The translations under genes were made by a program, and so were the position numbers. Below, one piece after another: positions 52,691 to 64,000 of a stretch of DNA of 64,000 nucleotides. The first letter of the stretch is position 1, and each line of letters opens with the position of its first letter. Source of the stretch: Williamsia sp. (GTDB lineage: Bacteria; Actinomycetota; Actinomycetes; Mycobacteriales; Mycobacteriaceae); assembly GCF_016462415.1 (NCBI RefSeq), contig NZ_JAEMTF010000001.1, positions 44,338-108,337 on the forward strand, read 5' to 3'. The notes below the pieces were generated by a model. That model was not told where the DNA came from, searched no databases, and saw only the letters and a list, made by a program, of their open reading frames with translations.

Positions 52691-53891
52691 GCGGATCAGC
52701 CAGCTGCTGCAGCTGGATCGCCGTGTCCAACGCCAGGCGATGCCATGCGTGTCGAGGATCGCGGCCGGTCAGCTCCTGCGCGCGGCGTAGTCGGTATCGC
52801 AGCGTCTGCGGATGCACGTGCAGCTCCGCGGCGGCCGCCGTGGCCGTGCCGGTCGAGATGAACGCCCGCACGCCGTCGAGCAGATGCTCGTTGGACGGAT
52901 CGCGCAGCGGTCCGAGCACGGTGGACACGACCGCGTCGGTGTCCGCCGTCGCACGCGCGGTCAGCAGGACCAGAAGTTGACAATCCCCGTCGTCGAGCAA
53001 CGCCCGCTCGGCGAATGCGTGTCCGGGAGCGGTGTCGAGTGCGTCGCATGCCAACCGGTAGGCGGCGGCGACATCGGCGATGGGTCGCCCCGACATCAGG
53101 CTTCCCCGCAGATCCGCCGCCGCACACACCGAGTCGAGGAGTGTCCGGTCGACCGTTCCGGGCAGCAGCAGGACCCCTCGGGTCCCACGCCGGGTGCAGA
53201 GGTGGGGTCGTGCCGGACCGTCGGTCGGGTCGGTGTGCGGTGTCTCGCCGAGCGATCGGAGGATCGTGTCGAGGTCGTCGTCGGACATCGAGCGCCCTGG
53301 GTCGGTACGGGCGACCACGAGCAGCTGTGGACGACCGGCCAGGGCGAGATCGAGCTGCCTGCTGCGGTCGGCAATGGCGCCGGGCGAGTTCTGCCGACCC
53401 GCGATGAGGTCGTCGAGAAACGCGGCCTGTGCCTGTCCGCGATCGGAGGTCAGGCGGTCGCGGTAGGTGGTGTACGCGTCGATGATGACCTCGGAGACCG
53501 CGTCAAGGGTGCGGAGCACCAGCAGGCTGAGGTCGGCGACGTCGGCCGGTTCGAGGTCGTCGAGATGGTGGTCGATGACGTGTCGTACGAACACGTCTGA
53601 CGCGACGCGGTAGGCGCGCAGGATGTCGGTCAGTGGGCGGCCGTCGGCGGCCCGAGCGGTGCCGATCGCCCGGAACGCGGATCGGTCCCGCTCGATGTCG
53701 CCGTCGTCGATCCACAATTCGAGCAGCCGGCGCAGAGACCCGGCCGCGATGTTCTCGACCTCGTCGAGTTGTGGACCCCGCAGGTCGCGGTAGGCGGGAA
53801 CTGCCTCGCGAATGGCATCGACCGACCGCGTGACGATCGCGGGGAGTTCGCCCTGCAGTCGGGTGACGGTGCGTTCGCGTGCGGCGCTCAT
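52677..53891 (-). CDS. PucR/CdaR-type helix-turn-helix transcriptional regulator
   Basis: C-terminal PucR HTH: TAAAAELHVHPQTLRYRLRRAQELTGRDP. Confidence 0.92.
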   Translation of the reverse strand: MSAARERTVTRLQGELPAIVTRSVDAIREAVPAYRDLRGPQLDEVENIAAGSLRRLLELWIDDGDIERDRSAFRAIGTARAADGRPLTDILRAYRVASDVFVRHVIDHHLDDLEPADVADLSLLVLRTLDAVSEVIIDAYTTYRDRLTSDRGQAQAAFLDDLIAGRQNSPGAIADRSRQLDLALAGRPQLLVVARTDPGRSMSDDDLDTILRSLGETPHTDPTDGPARPHLCTRRGTRGVLLLPGTVDRTLLDSVCAAADLRGSLMSGRPIADVAAAYRLACDALDTAPGHAFAERALLDDGDCQLLVLLTARATADTDAVVSTVLGPLRDPSNEHLLDGVRAFISTGTATAAAAELHVHPQTLRYRLRRAQELTGRDPRHAWHRLALDTAIQLQQLADPLRPR

Positions 53892-53905
53892 CGAGATCCC
53901 GTCTG

Positions 53906-53930
53906 CGGTTTGTCACCCGGTGACAAACCG
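53906..53930. promoter_or_regulatory. Perfect 25-bp palindrome, probable operator between PucR gene and FAD dehydrogenase
   Basis: CGGTTTGTCACC-C-GGTGACAAACCG. Confidence 0.7.
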
Positions 53931-54018
53931 GATGGTTGAAAGGACGCCGATCATTGCGCTGCCTTGTCATCCACGACACTCTCACACGAGAGGTCGAAGT
54001 CGCCGAGGAGGAGAGAAC

Positions 54019-55683
54019 GTGGACGCAGATGTGATCGTGGTCGGTGCCGGTCTGGCGGGGCTGGTGGCCACCGCGGAGTTGGCCGACGCCGGAAAACGCG
54101 TGCTCCTGCTTGATCAGGAGCCGGCCGCGAACCTGGGTGGCCAGGCGTTCTGGTCGCTCGGCGGACTGTTCATGATCGACACCCCCGAGCAGCGGCGGAT
54201 GGGCATCAAGGATTCACCCGAACTCGCCTGGCAGGACTGGCTCGGCAGCGCCACCTTCGATCGCGGTGTCGACGACCCGTCCGGCGAGGACTACTGGGGC
54301 CACAGGTGGGCCGAGGCCTACGTGCACTTCGCCGCCGGCGAGAAGCGCTCGTGGCTGCATGCCCAGGGCGTGCGATGGGTCCCGATCGTCGGATGGGCCG
54401 AGCGCGGCGGCTACCTCGCCGAGGGCCATGGCAACTCGGTTCCGCGCTTCCATCTCACGTGGGGGACCGGGCCGGGTGTGGTGGCCCCGTTCGAACGGCG
54501 GGTCCGCGAGGCGGCCGACCGCGGGCTCGTGACGTTCGCCTTCCGCCATCGCGTGGACGAGCTCGTCGTGTCCGACGGCGTGGTGACCGGTGTCCGCGGC
54601 GCGGTGCTCGAGCCCAGCGATGCCGTCCGCGGGAGCAAGAGCTCACGGGTGGTCACCGCGGAGTTCGACCTGTCTGCGTCGGCCGTGCTCGTGACGGCCG
54701 GCGGGATCGGCGCCAATCACGATCTGGTCAGGGCGAACTGGCCCGAGCGCCTTGGCACGCCTCCGGCCTCGATGATCTCCGGCGTGCCCGAACACGTCGA
54801 CGGCCGCATGCTGGGGATCAGTGCCACAGCCGGTGCCCGGCTGGTCAATCGGGACCGGATGTGGCACTACACGGAGGGCATCAAGAACTGGGACCCGATC
54901 TGGGCGAACCACGGTATCCGCATCATCCCGGGACCGTCATCGATGTGGTTCGACGCACGCGGGCAACGGTTTCCGGTGCCCAACTTCCCCGGCTTCGACA
55001 CACTGGGCACGCTGAAAGCCATCCAGGACAGCGGCTTCGACCACTCGTGGTTCGTCCTGACGCAGAAAATCGTGGAGAAGGAGTTCGCGTTGTCGGGATC
55101 GGAACAGAATCCCGACATCACCGGCAAGGACCTCAAGCTGGTCCTGAGTCGGGTGTTGCCCGGCGCCAGCGGACCCGTCGAGGCGTTCAAGGAACACGGC
55201 GAGGACTTCGTCGTCGCCGACACCCTGCCCGAACTCGTCGACGGCATGAACCGGATCGTCGGGAGCGACCTGATCGTGCACGACGACCTGCGACGCCAGA
55301 TCGTGGCGAGAGACCGCGAGATCGACAACCCGTTCACCAAGGACCTGCAGGTCTCCGCGATACACAACTCACGTCGGTCACGAGGAGAGCGGATCGCGCG
55401 AACCGCGGCGCCGCACAAGATCCTCGACCGCAAGGCCGGTCCGCTGATCGCGGTCCGACTCAACATCGTCACCCGGAAGACGCTCGGCGGACTCCAGACC
55501 GATCTGGCCGGTCGGGTGCAGAACGCCGAGCTGTCCGCGGTCCCCGGCCTGTGGGCCGCCGGCGAGATCGCCGGTTTCGGTGGCGGTGGCGTGCACGGCT
55601 ACCGGTCGCTCGAGGGGACCTTCCTCGGCGGGTGCCTGTTCAGTGGTCGACAGGCCGGACGGGCCCTGGCCGCGGAGGTGTGA
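54019..55683 (+). CDS. FAD-binding dehydrogenase (fumarate reductase/KstD-like fold)
   Basis: DVIVVGAGLAGLVATAELADAGKRVLLLDQEPAANLGGQAFWSLGGLF; GTG start after GAGGAGGAGA. Confidence 0.92.
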   Translation: MDADVIVVGAGLAGLVATAELADAGKRVLLLDQEPAANLGGQAFWSLGGLFMIDTPEQRRMGIKDSPELAWQDWLGSATFDRGVDDPSGEDYWGHRWAEAYVHFAAGEKRSWLHAQGVRWVPIVGWAERGGYLAEGHGNSVPRFHLTWGTGPGVVAPFERRVREAADRGLVTFAFRHRVDELVVSDGVVTGVRGAVLEPSDAVRGSKSSRVVTAEFDLSASAVLVTAGGIGANHDLVRANWPERLGTPPASMISGVPEHVDGRMLGISATAGARLVNRDRMWHYTEGIKNWDPIWANHGIRIIPGPSSMWFDARGQRFPVPNFPGFDTLGTLKAIQDSGFDHSWFVLTQKIVEKEFALSGSEQNPDITGKDLKLVLSRVLPGASGPVEAFKEHGEDFVVADTLPELVDGMNRIVGSDLIVHDDLRRQIVARDREIDNPFTKDLQVSAIHNSRRSRGERIARTAAPHKILDRKAGPLIAVRLNIVTRKTLGGLQTDLAGRVQNAELSAVPGLWAAGEIAGFGGGGVHGYRSLEGTFLGGCLFSGRQAGRALAAEV

Positions 55684-55684
55684 G

Positions 55685-56413
55685 TCAGGCGGCGAGGTAG
55701 CGCTCGATCCTGATCGAGTCGATCGGGTAGCCGGCGTCGACGAGCCACTCGCCCAGCATCTCGACGAACTCGTTTGCCCCGCACAGGTAGACGAGGGGAC
55801 GGCTCTCCACCGGGATCACCGAGGCGAGGAACTCCTCGTGCGTGATCCGTCCCGCTGGACGGATCGAGTCCGGTGGGGCCGATCGCGTGTAGAACCAGTC
55901 GACCGGCAGCCGTCGGTGTGCGGCCAGCGCGGCGAACTCGTCGCGGTAGTAGACGTGTTCAGGAGAACGGGCCGAGTAGAGCAGCCGGAACGTCGAATCG
56001 GGCGCCGCGGTCTCCCGTAGGCGCACCATGGCCATCAACGGTGCGATGCCGGAGCCGCCCGCCACGAGCTGGATCGGCTGGGCCGTGCCGGGTGATGTCG
56101 GGGACCACACGAAGTGCCCGCCGATCGGCCCGGCGATCTCGACCTGTTCACCGATCTCGAGGTCGCGCACCAGGAACGGCGACACCTCGCCGTCGTCGAG
56201 CTCCTCGACGCTGACCGCGACCGTGTCGCCCTCACGGACGTCGGACAGCGAATACGAGCGCGACGCCGAATAGCCGTCGGGTGCGGTCAGTCGGATGTCG
56301 ATGTGCTGACCCGCCAGCGCACCGGGAAAGCCCGGGATCGACAACCACAGTGATCGCGCGGTGGGGGTCTCCATCGTCGCCGCGGTGACCGTGGCCACCT
56401 GCCACGTCGTCAC
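55685..56413 (-). CDS. FAD/NAD(P)-binding ferredoxin reductase-type oxidoreductase
   Basis: SASRSYSLSDVREGDTVAVSVEEL; GPIGGHFVW; VYLCGANEFVEMLGEWL. Confidence 0.92.
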   Translation of the reverse strand: MTTWQVATVTAATMETPTARSLWLSIPGFPGALAGQHIDIRLTAPDGYSASRSYSLSDVREGDTVAVSVEELDDGEVSPFLVRDLEIGEQVEIAGPIGGHFVWSPTSPGTAQPIQLVAGGSGIAPLMAMVRLRETAAPDSTFRLLYSARSPEHVYYRDEFAALAAHRRLPVDWFYTRSAPPDSIRPAGRITHEEFLASVIPVESRPLVYLCGANEFVEMLGEWLVDAGYPIDSIRIERYLAA

Positions 56414-56425
56414 CGGTCGAGCGCC

Positions 56426-57031
56426 TCAGGCATAACGCTGCTCCTGCCAGGGGTCGCCGTACATGTGGTAACCGTTGGCCTCCCAGAAGCCGGGCTCGTC
56501 CTGGGTCAGCAGGTGCAGCTCGTTGACCCACTTCGCACTCTTCCAGAAGTACAGGTGCGGTACGAGAAGTCGTGCAGGCCCACCATGTTCGGGATGCAGT
56601 GGCTTGCCGTCGAAGGTGTGGGCGATCATCGCCTTGCCGCCGACGAGATCGGCCAGCGGGACGTTCGTCGTGTAGCCGCCGTAGGCATGCGCCATCACAT
56701 GGCTCACGGACGCGACGTCCGCGCCGGCGGCGTCGAGGAGGGTGTCGATCGAGACGCCTGTCCACGACGTGCCGAGCTTCGACCACCGTGTCACGCAGTG
56801 GATGTCCACCACGATCTTCTGTTGGGGCAGTGCCATGAACTCGGGCCACGTCCACCGGTGTCCCTGTCCGTCCGGTGTGGTGACGGACAACGACCACCGG
56901 TCGGTCACCACCCGCGGGGTGGCGCCGGTGGCGAGGACCGGGAAGTCGGTGGTGAGGTACTGCCCCGGGGGAAGGGTCGGTCCGTCTCGGCGTTTGCCCC
57001 GGAACCGACTGTTGATGACGCCCATGGGCAC
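56426..57031 (-). CDS. Molybdopterin-dependent oxidoreductase (YedY/sulfite oxidase fold, soluble)
   Basis: IVVDIHCVTRWSKLGTSWTGVSIDTLL with Moco-ligand Cys; HGGPARLLVPHLYFWKSAKWVNELHLL. Confidence 0.92.
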   Translation of the reverse strand: MPMGVINSRFRGKRRDGPTLPPGQYLTTDFPVLATGATPRVVTDRWSLSVTTPDGQGHRWTWPEFMALPQQKIVVDIHCVTRWSKLGTSWTGVSIDTLLDAAGADVASVSHVMAHAYGGYTTNVPLADLVGGKAMIAHTFDGKPLHPEHGGPARLLVPHLYFWKSAKWVNELHLLTQDEPGFWEANGYHMYGDPWQEQRYA

Positions 57032-57078
57032 ATTATCGACTGTCGGCGTCCCCGACGCGCACCCGACGCGACCGTCGC

Positions 57079-57441
57079 CTATCGCCCGCGGTGGTCGAGG
57101 AGGATCTGCTGCCAGTTGCCGGGTACGCGGTCATCCGGTCCCGGCGTGGCCTGCGCGTCCGGGTGGTGGTGTGGTGGGGCGAGTACCGGCCCGGTGAACA
57201 TGTCGTCGGTCCGGTAGTCGAAGAACCAACTCTCCCCGGGTTCGAAGCTCTGCACGATCGGATGACCGGTGCTCGTCGCGTGCGCGGTGGCGTGACCGTT
57301 GAGCGAGTCGTCGCAGCAACCGATGTGGCCGCACAGTGCGCACCGCCGGAGATGGAACCACCAGCTACCGTCGGCCTCGCAGTCCAGACACCCGGGTCCG
57401 CTCGGGGCGATGTGTGTGTCGATGCCGTCGATGTCGGTCAT
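57079..57441 (-). CDS. UBP-type zinc finger domain protein
   Basis: CLDCEADGSWWFHLRRCALCGHIGCCDDSLNGHATAHATSTGHPIVQSFEPGESWFFDY. Confidence 0.92.
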   Translation of the reverse strand: MTDIDGIDTHIAPSGPGCLDCEADGSWWFHLRRCALCGHIGCCDDSLNGHATAHATSTGHPIVQSFEPGESWFFDYRTDDMFTGPVLAPPHHHPDAQATPGPDDRVPGNWQQILLDHRGR

Positions 57442-57546
57442 GGCATCGATCGTGGCACAGGAAACCTCGTGACGAGCGGTGTACCCGACACATGCGATGT
57501 CCGAATCGTCGGGCGCCAGGCGAGATCGCGTGGCACGATCGCGCTG

Positions 57547-58011
57547 ATGACCGGCACCCCGACAGACGACCAGCGGCTCCGCGACCTCGCGGTGCTGCGT
57601 CGGGTACGCGACCGCATTGACCGGGAGTACGCGCAACCGTTGGATGTCGAGGCCCTCGCCCGTGGGGCGTACATGTCGGCCGGTCATCTCAGCCGTGAGT
57701 TTCGGCGTGCCTACGGCGAATCGCCGTACTCGTACCTGATGACGCGTCGGATCGAGCGCGCGATGTCGTTGCTGCGCCGGGGCGACCTCTCGGCGACCGA
57801 GGTCTGCTTCGCGGTCGGATGTTCGTCGTTGGGTACCTTCAGCACCCGGTTTCGTGAACTGGTCGGTGTGCCGCCCAGCGTCTTTCGACGGGAGGCCGCA
57901 ACGACCTCGTCGGCGGCGGACACGTCAGGGATCCCGGCGTGCGTGGCGAGACAGGCGACGCGACCGATCAGGAATCGAGAAGCGCGCGTGGCCGAGTCGC
58001 ATCTAGCGTGA
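57547..58011 (+). CDS. AraC family helix-turn-helix regulator
   Basis: LARGAYMSAGHLSREFRRAYGESPYSYLMTRRIERAMSLLRRGDLSATEVCFAVGCSSLGTFSTRFRELVGVPPSVFR. Confidence 0.93.
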   Translation: MTGTPTDDQRLRDLAVLRRVRDRIDREYAQPLDVEALARGAYMSAGHLSREFRRAYGESPYSYLMTRRIERAMSLLRRGDLSATEVCFAVGCSSLGTFSTRFRELVGVPPSVFRREAATTSSAADTSGIPACVARQATRPIRNREARVAESHLA

Positions 58012-58016
58012 CCGCC

Positions 58017-58427
58017 ATGACGATCACCATTCACTCCAGCTTCCTGCCGCACACCGACGCGGACGCCTCTCTGGCGTTCTATCGCGACGTTCTCGGGTTC
58101 GAGGTCCGCAACGACGTCGGTTACAACGAGATGCGATGGATCACCATCGGTCCGGTCGGCCAGCCCGACACCAACATCGTGTTGCACCCGCCGACCGCCG
58201 ATCCCGGCATCACCGAGGACGAGGCCCGTGTCATCGGTGAGATGATGGCCAAGGGCACTTTCGGTCGGGTGCTGCTCGCCGCCCCCGACCTCGACGCGAC
58301 GTTCGAACGGGTTGCCGCCGCCGGCACCGAGATCGTCCAGGAACCGACCGAACAGCCCTACGGGGTCCGCGACTGTGCGCTCCGCGATCCCGCGGGCAAC
58401 CTGATCCGGATCCAGGAGCTGCGCTGA
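58017..58427 (+). CDS. VOC family protein
   Basis: ITIHSSFLPHTDADASLAFYRDVLGFEVRNDVG; CALRDPAGNLIRIQEL. Confidence 0.93.
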   Translation: MTITIHSSFLPHTDADASLAFYRDVLGFEVRNDVGYNEMRWITIGPVGQPDTNIVLHPPTADPGITEDEARVIGEMMAKGTFGRVLLAAPDLDATFERVAAAGTEIVQEPTEQPYGVRDCALRDPAGNLIRIQELR

Positions 58428-58482
58428 CCACGACCACACCCGCGCGATCTGCATCGACGACGAGACGGAGAACCCTCAGACC

Positions 58483-60867
<2,385 letters not shown>

Positions 60868-60909
60868 TCGATCGTCGTCGGGTCGACACGTGTCGTGGTT
60901 CAATCGGCT

Positions 60910-61440
60910 ATGCGTAAACCTGTGTCCCTGGTCGTGGTGACGGCGTTGACGTGCGCACTCTGGGTGTTCGTCGGCGCGGGCTCCGCGGCCGCGGCGGCGC
61001 AGCCGGCGTGGAACGGCGACTACTCGCTGAAGCGATTCGCTGCGACCAAGTACGGGTCCAGTCTGGCGGCGAGGCAGAAGGAGCCCGATTTCTCGGACGT
61101 CTACACCTTCGACACGCAGTGCGCGGGCCGGTCGGCCCTGACCTGTGTCTCCACCGTCGTCAACGGTCCCACGCCGGCCAATCCCACACTTCCGCTGCCG
61201 CCGAAGTACAAGTGGAGCGGATCCCGATGGGTACACACCTACGACTGGCAGTGGGATTGCTATCAGGGCAAGGGGGTCCCCAAGGTGTGGGCTCCCGCGC
61301 ATTCGGTCGCCTACTACACCCCACAACGAGACGGCACCTTCAAGGGCCTGTGGCGCACGGACATCAAATCCGGTCCGTGCAAGGGATCGGTCTTCTTCAG
61401 GGTGGCGGCATATCCGGCCACGGCCACTCCTGTTCGCTGA
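60910..61440 (+). CDS. Putative secreted protein of unknown function
   Basis: N-terminal signal peptide (MRKPVSLVVVTALTCALWVFVGAGSAAAAA); four Cys in the mature part. Confidence 0.75.
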   Translation: MRKPVSLVVVTALTCALWVFVGAGSAAAAAQPAWNGDYSLKRFAATKYGSSLAARQKEPDFSDVYTFDTQCAGRSALTCVSTVVNGPTPANPTLPLPPKYKWSGSRWVHTYDWQWDCYQGKGVPKVWAPAHSVAYYTPQRDGTFKGLWRTDIKSGPCKGSVFFRVAAYPATATPVR

Positions 61441-61448
61441 ACGAACAG
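61430..61448. terminator. Hairpin at junction of convergent genes
   Basis: CTGTTCG-CTGAA-CGAACAG, 7-bp stem overlapping the stop codon of the secreted-protein gene; no U-tract. Confidence 0.35.
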
Positions 61449-61464
61449 CGACGGGCGTGATCGC

Positions 61465-62793
61465 TCAACCGACGTCGAGATCGGCGCCCCACGTCGAGTC
61501 GGTGCGTGTTAGGGCGGGCAACCCGAGGTTCTCCCGCAGGGTCGGCCCGACGTAATCCGGCTTCACGATGCCGCGAGAACGCAGAATCGGCAGCAGGCCG
61601 TTGTCGATGAAGTCGTGCTGGCGGTCGTCGGCGAGACCGTTGAGTGACAGCACGTCGAGCACACCCGCACGGAACCGTTCCTCGACCGCGTCGGCGAGTT
61701 GTTCGGGTGTTCCCGCCACCGTCCAGTGGCCGGTGTCCTGCGCAGCGACGATCAACTCGCGCAGGGTCAGCCCCCGTCGGATGTGGTCGCTGAACACCTC
61801 GACACGGCCGCGGCGTCGGTTGATCGAACGCACGTCGGGAATGAGGTTCTCGGGTAGCGGCGCGTCCAACGCCGCCTCGCTGAGGTCGACACCCCCGCCG
61901 AGCATGTCCGCCACCAGCACACGACCGTGGTCGTAATCGATGGCGTCGTGTCTGTCGCGGACGGTGGCGCGGACCTCGGCCTCGGTCGCGCCGAACGTGG
62001 CGTGAAAGGAACTGAAGACCAGGGGCAGCCCGCCGGGGCGACCGAGATCAGCGGCCTGCCTTCGGATCGTCGCGGTGTAGTTCTGCGCGATCTCCATCGT
62101 GGGCAGCGAGGTGAACACCACCTCGGCGTATCGCGCGCCGAGCGCGATGCCCGCCTCGGACTGGCCGGCCTGGATCTGCACCGGGCGGCCCTGGGGGAGC
62201 GGCGGGATGTTCAACGGTCCAGCGACGGAGAAGAATTCGCCGCGATGATCGATGGGTTGCACTTTCGTCGCGTCGAGCACTGCGTGCCCGTCGGGTCCGC
62301 GCGTGAGCGCACCGTCGCCCCAGCTGTCCCACAATGCGTTGACCACGTCGAGGGTTTCGGCGGCGCGGGCGTAGCGCCGTTCCGGCGAGGGCAGCTCGTC
62401 CGGTCCGAAGTTCTCTTCGCCGATCGCCGAGGTCACCAGGTTCCAGGCGGCGCGTCCGTTGCTGACGTGGTCGAGGGTGCCGAACAGCCGGGCCAGATTG
62501 AACGGATGGTGGAACGTGGTGGAGACGGTGGCGATCAGCCCGGTGTGACGGGTGACCTGGCTCAGCGCGGCGATGAAGATCAGCGGTTCCTGGGATCCGA
62601 TCGCGCCCTGGGCCCCGAACGTCAACAGGTCGGCGGCGAACAGGGCGTCGATCCGGGCGGCCTCGGCGCGTTTCGCCACCTCGACAGCGGTGTCCAGAGT
62701 GCTCCGTCGGGGATCGATCGCCAGGTCGTAGGTGCCGGGGGTCCCGCCCGCTCCGGTGATGGTCGCGAGAGTGCGCGGTGGTCGGGCAGTCAC
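61465..62793 (-). CDS. LLM-class flavin-dependent monooxygenase (NtaA/SnaA/DszA-type)
   Basis: AARIDALFAADLLTFG, GLIATVSTTFHHPFNLARLFGTLDHVSNGRAAWNLVTS; GTG start VTARPPRTLATI after GGAG. Confidence 0.92.
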   Translation of the reverse strand: MTARPPRTLATITGAGGTPGTYDLAIDPRRSTLDTAVEVAKRAEAARIDALFAADLLTFGAQGAIGSQEPLIFIAALSQVTRHTGLIATVSTTFHHPFNLARLFGTLDHVSNGRAAWNLVTSAIGEENFGPDELPSPERRYARAAETLDVVNALWDSWGDGALTRGPDGHAVLDATKVQPIDHRGEFFSVAGPLNIPPLPQGRPVQIQAGQSEAGIALGARYAEVVFTSLPTMEIAQNYTATIRRQAADLGRPGGLPLVFSSFHATFGATEAEVRATVRDRHDAIDYDHGRVLVADMLGGGVDLSEAALDAPLPENLIPDVRSINRRRGRVEVFSDHIRRGLTLRELIVAAQDTGHWTVAGTPEQLADAVEERFRAGVLDVLSLNGLADDRQHDFIDNGLLPILRSRGIVKPDYVGPTLRENLGLPALTRTDSTWGADLDVG

Positions 62794-62900
62794 GGTCTGA
62801 GCTCCTTCGATCGCGTCGCCGTCTGCATGTGAGCGTAAGCAGAGAAGGCTGCGGCGCAATGGGTTCGGCCCAGCGTTCGTTTAAAGTCGACGCACGCGGG

Positions 62901-63287
62901 ATGATCAACCGCGTGACCCCACACGACGCACCCGAGAACGATGACCGCCCGCTCGGATCGGTCGACGCCCGGTTCACCCTCGCCGCCGAGCGCACCGTGT
63001 TGGCGTGGATCCGCACGTCGCTGGGACTGGTCGCTGCGGGTGTCGCCGTGCTGCACGTGATCGACCGGTTCGGCGAACCAGGGACCCGGCAGGTTCTCGG
63101 TGTCACCTTGATCGCCGTGGGTGCGCTGACCGCGGTGTTGGGCGGATGGCGATGGCGTCGGACGACCACCGCATTGCGCTCCGGGGGCGACATGCCCGGC
63201 GGTGGCGCGGTGTGGGTGGTGATCGCAGCGATCGTCGTGCTCGCGGCGGCGTTCGCGGTGGTCAGTCTCCTCGGCGACGGCGGCTGA
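62901..63287 (+). CDS. DUF202 (YidH-like) membrane protein
   Basis: DARFTLAAERTVLAWIRTSLGLVAAGVAVLHVI. Confidence 0.88.
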   Translation: MINRVTPHDAPENDDRPLGSVDARFTLAAERTVLAWIRTSLGLVAAGVAVLHVIDRFGEPGTRQVLGVTLIAVGALTAVLGGWRWRRTTTALRSGGDMPGGGAVWVVIAAIVVLAAAFAVVSLLGDGG

Positions 63288-63291
63288 GCGG

Positions 63292-64000
63292 TCAGTGCGT
63301 CGGCGCGGCCTCGGGGTCGGAGCTGACGTGCCTGCGCGAGAGTTCACGCAGCGCGCGGAACACCCGCTTGGACGACTCCGCCCACGGCATCAGGATCGGG
63401 AACACGTGGAACATGCCGCGTTCCTCCATCGCGTAGACGGTCACCCCCGCGGTCTTCAGGGCATCGACGAACTGGCGGATGCCGTCGCGGAACATCTCGT
63501 CCTCGCCCCAGCAGACGAACGTCGGTGGGAACCATTCCGGATGCGGTTTCGCGTAGATGGCCGAGACGCGCTCGTCGTTGGGCTGTACGCCCTGCAGATA
63601 GGGGCTGACCGGCACGTTCCAGGGCAGGATGTCGTGCTGCGCGTTGGTGGTGATCGAGGGATGGTTGAGGTCGAGGTCGACCTCGGGCGAGAACAGCATC
63701 ACCGCCGCCGGCCGGGGCATGTCGTGGTCGTGCAGGTAGGACACCAGCGAGGTGGCCAGTCCGCCGCCGCCGGAATCGCCGGCCACCACGAGATGATCGG
63801 CATCGATCCCGCGCTCGAGCAGTCCTTCGTAGACGTCGGCCGCGTCGTGCACACCGGCCGGGAACGGGAACTCCGGGGCCATCCGGTAGTCGGCGATGAA
63901 GATCTCGTAGCCGGTGATCCGCACCAGCGACGCGGCGAACGCGGTGTACATGATCGGTGAGGTGCCGATGTACCCGCCGCCGTGCAGGTACAGCACGGTG
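63292..64000 (-). CDS. Alpha/beta hydrolase (HSL-like), 5' end truncated by window edge
   Basis: MLYLHGGGYIGTSPIMY...VVAGDSGGGGLATSLVSYL; start codon lies beyond 64000. Confidence 0.88.
   Translation of the reverse strand, partial: TVLYLHGGGYIGTSPIMYTAFAASLVRITGYEIFIADYRMAPEFPFPAGVHDAADVYEGLLERGIDADHLVVAGDSGGGGLATSLVSYLHDHDMPRPAAVMLFSPEVDLDLNHPSITTNAQHDILPWNVPVSPYLQGVQPNDERVSAIYAKPHPEWFPPTFVCWGEDEMFRDGIRQFVDALKTAGVTVYAMEERGMFHVFPILMPWAESSKRVFRALRELSRRHVSSDPEAAPTH

Overview
This 64-kb window is high-GC actinobacterial chromosome of the mycolic-acid type (Gordonia/Williamsia/Rhodococcus/Mycobacterium-like, judged from gene content). It is densely packed with about 56 credible protein genes. 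I see no tRNA or rRNA genes, CRISPR array or mobile element. Positions 1-19.5 kb reproduce, in order and strand, the M. tuberculosis block Rv1836c-Rv1854c as I recall it: solute-binding protein, glcB, CNNM pair, guaB1, gnd, BlaR-like protease, blaI, thioesterase, ureABCFGD, ndh. The rest contains a CGNR/EamA pair, a fatty-acid-modification module (FAD oxidoreductase, DUF1365, CFA-like methyltransferase, thioesterase), recC-recB-recD, gadB, htpG, amt, a tandem pair of MspA-family porins, a VOC/GlcD-like/IlvX-like operon, acyl-CoA dehydrogenases, a PucR regulator divergent from a FAD dehydrogenase, a ZnF-UBP/YedY-like/flavin reductase group, and an AraC/VOC/short-UvrA cassette. The most interesting non-coding signal is at 11546-11677, in the blaI/thioesterase intergenic region. 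A TTGACA-N17-TATCTT promoter is overlapped by an IdeR/DtxR-like iron box (14/19) and followed about 55 nt downstream by a 13-bp perfect terminator hairpin plus TTTT. This is a candidate iron-responsive small RNA at the position of mycobacterial MrsI (ncRv11846). A second strong signal is a perfect 25-bp palindrome (53906-53930) between the PucR regulator and the FAD dehydrogenase.
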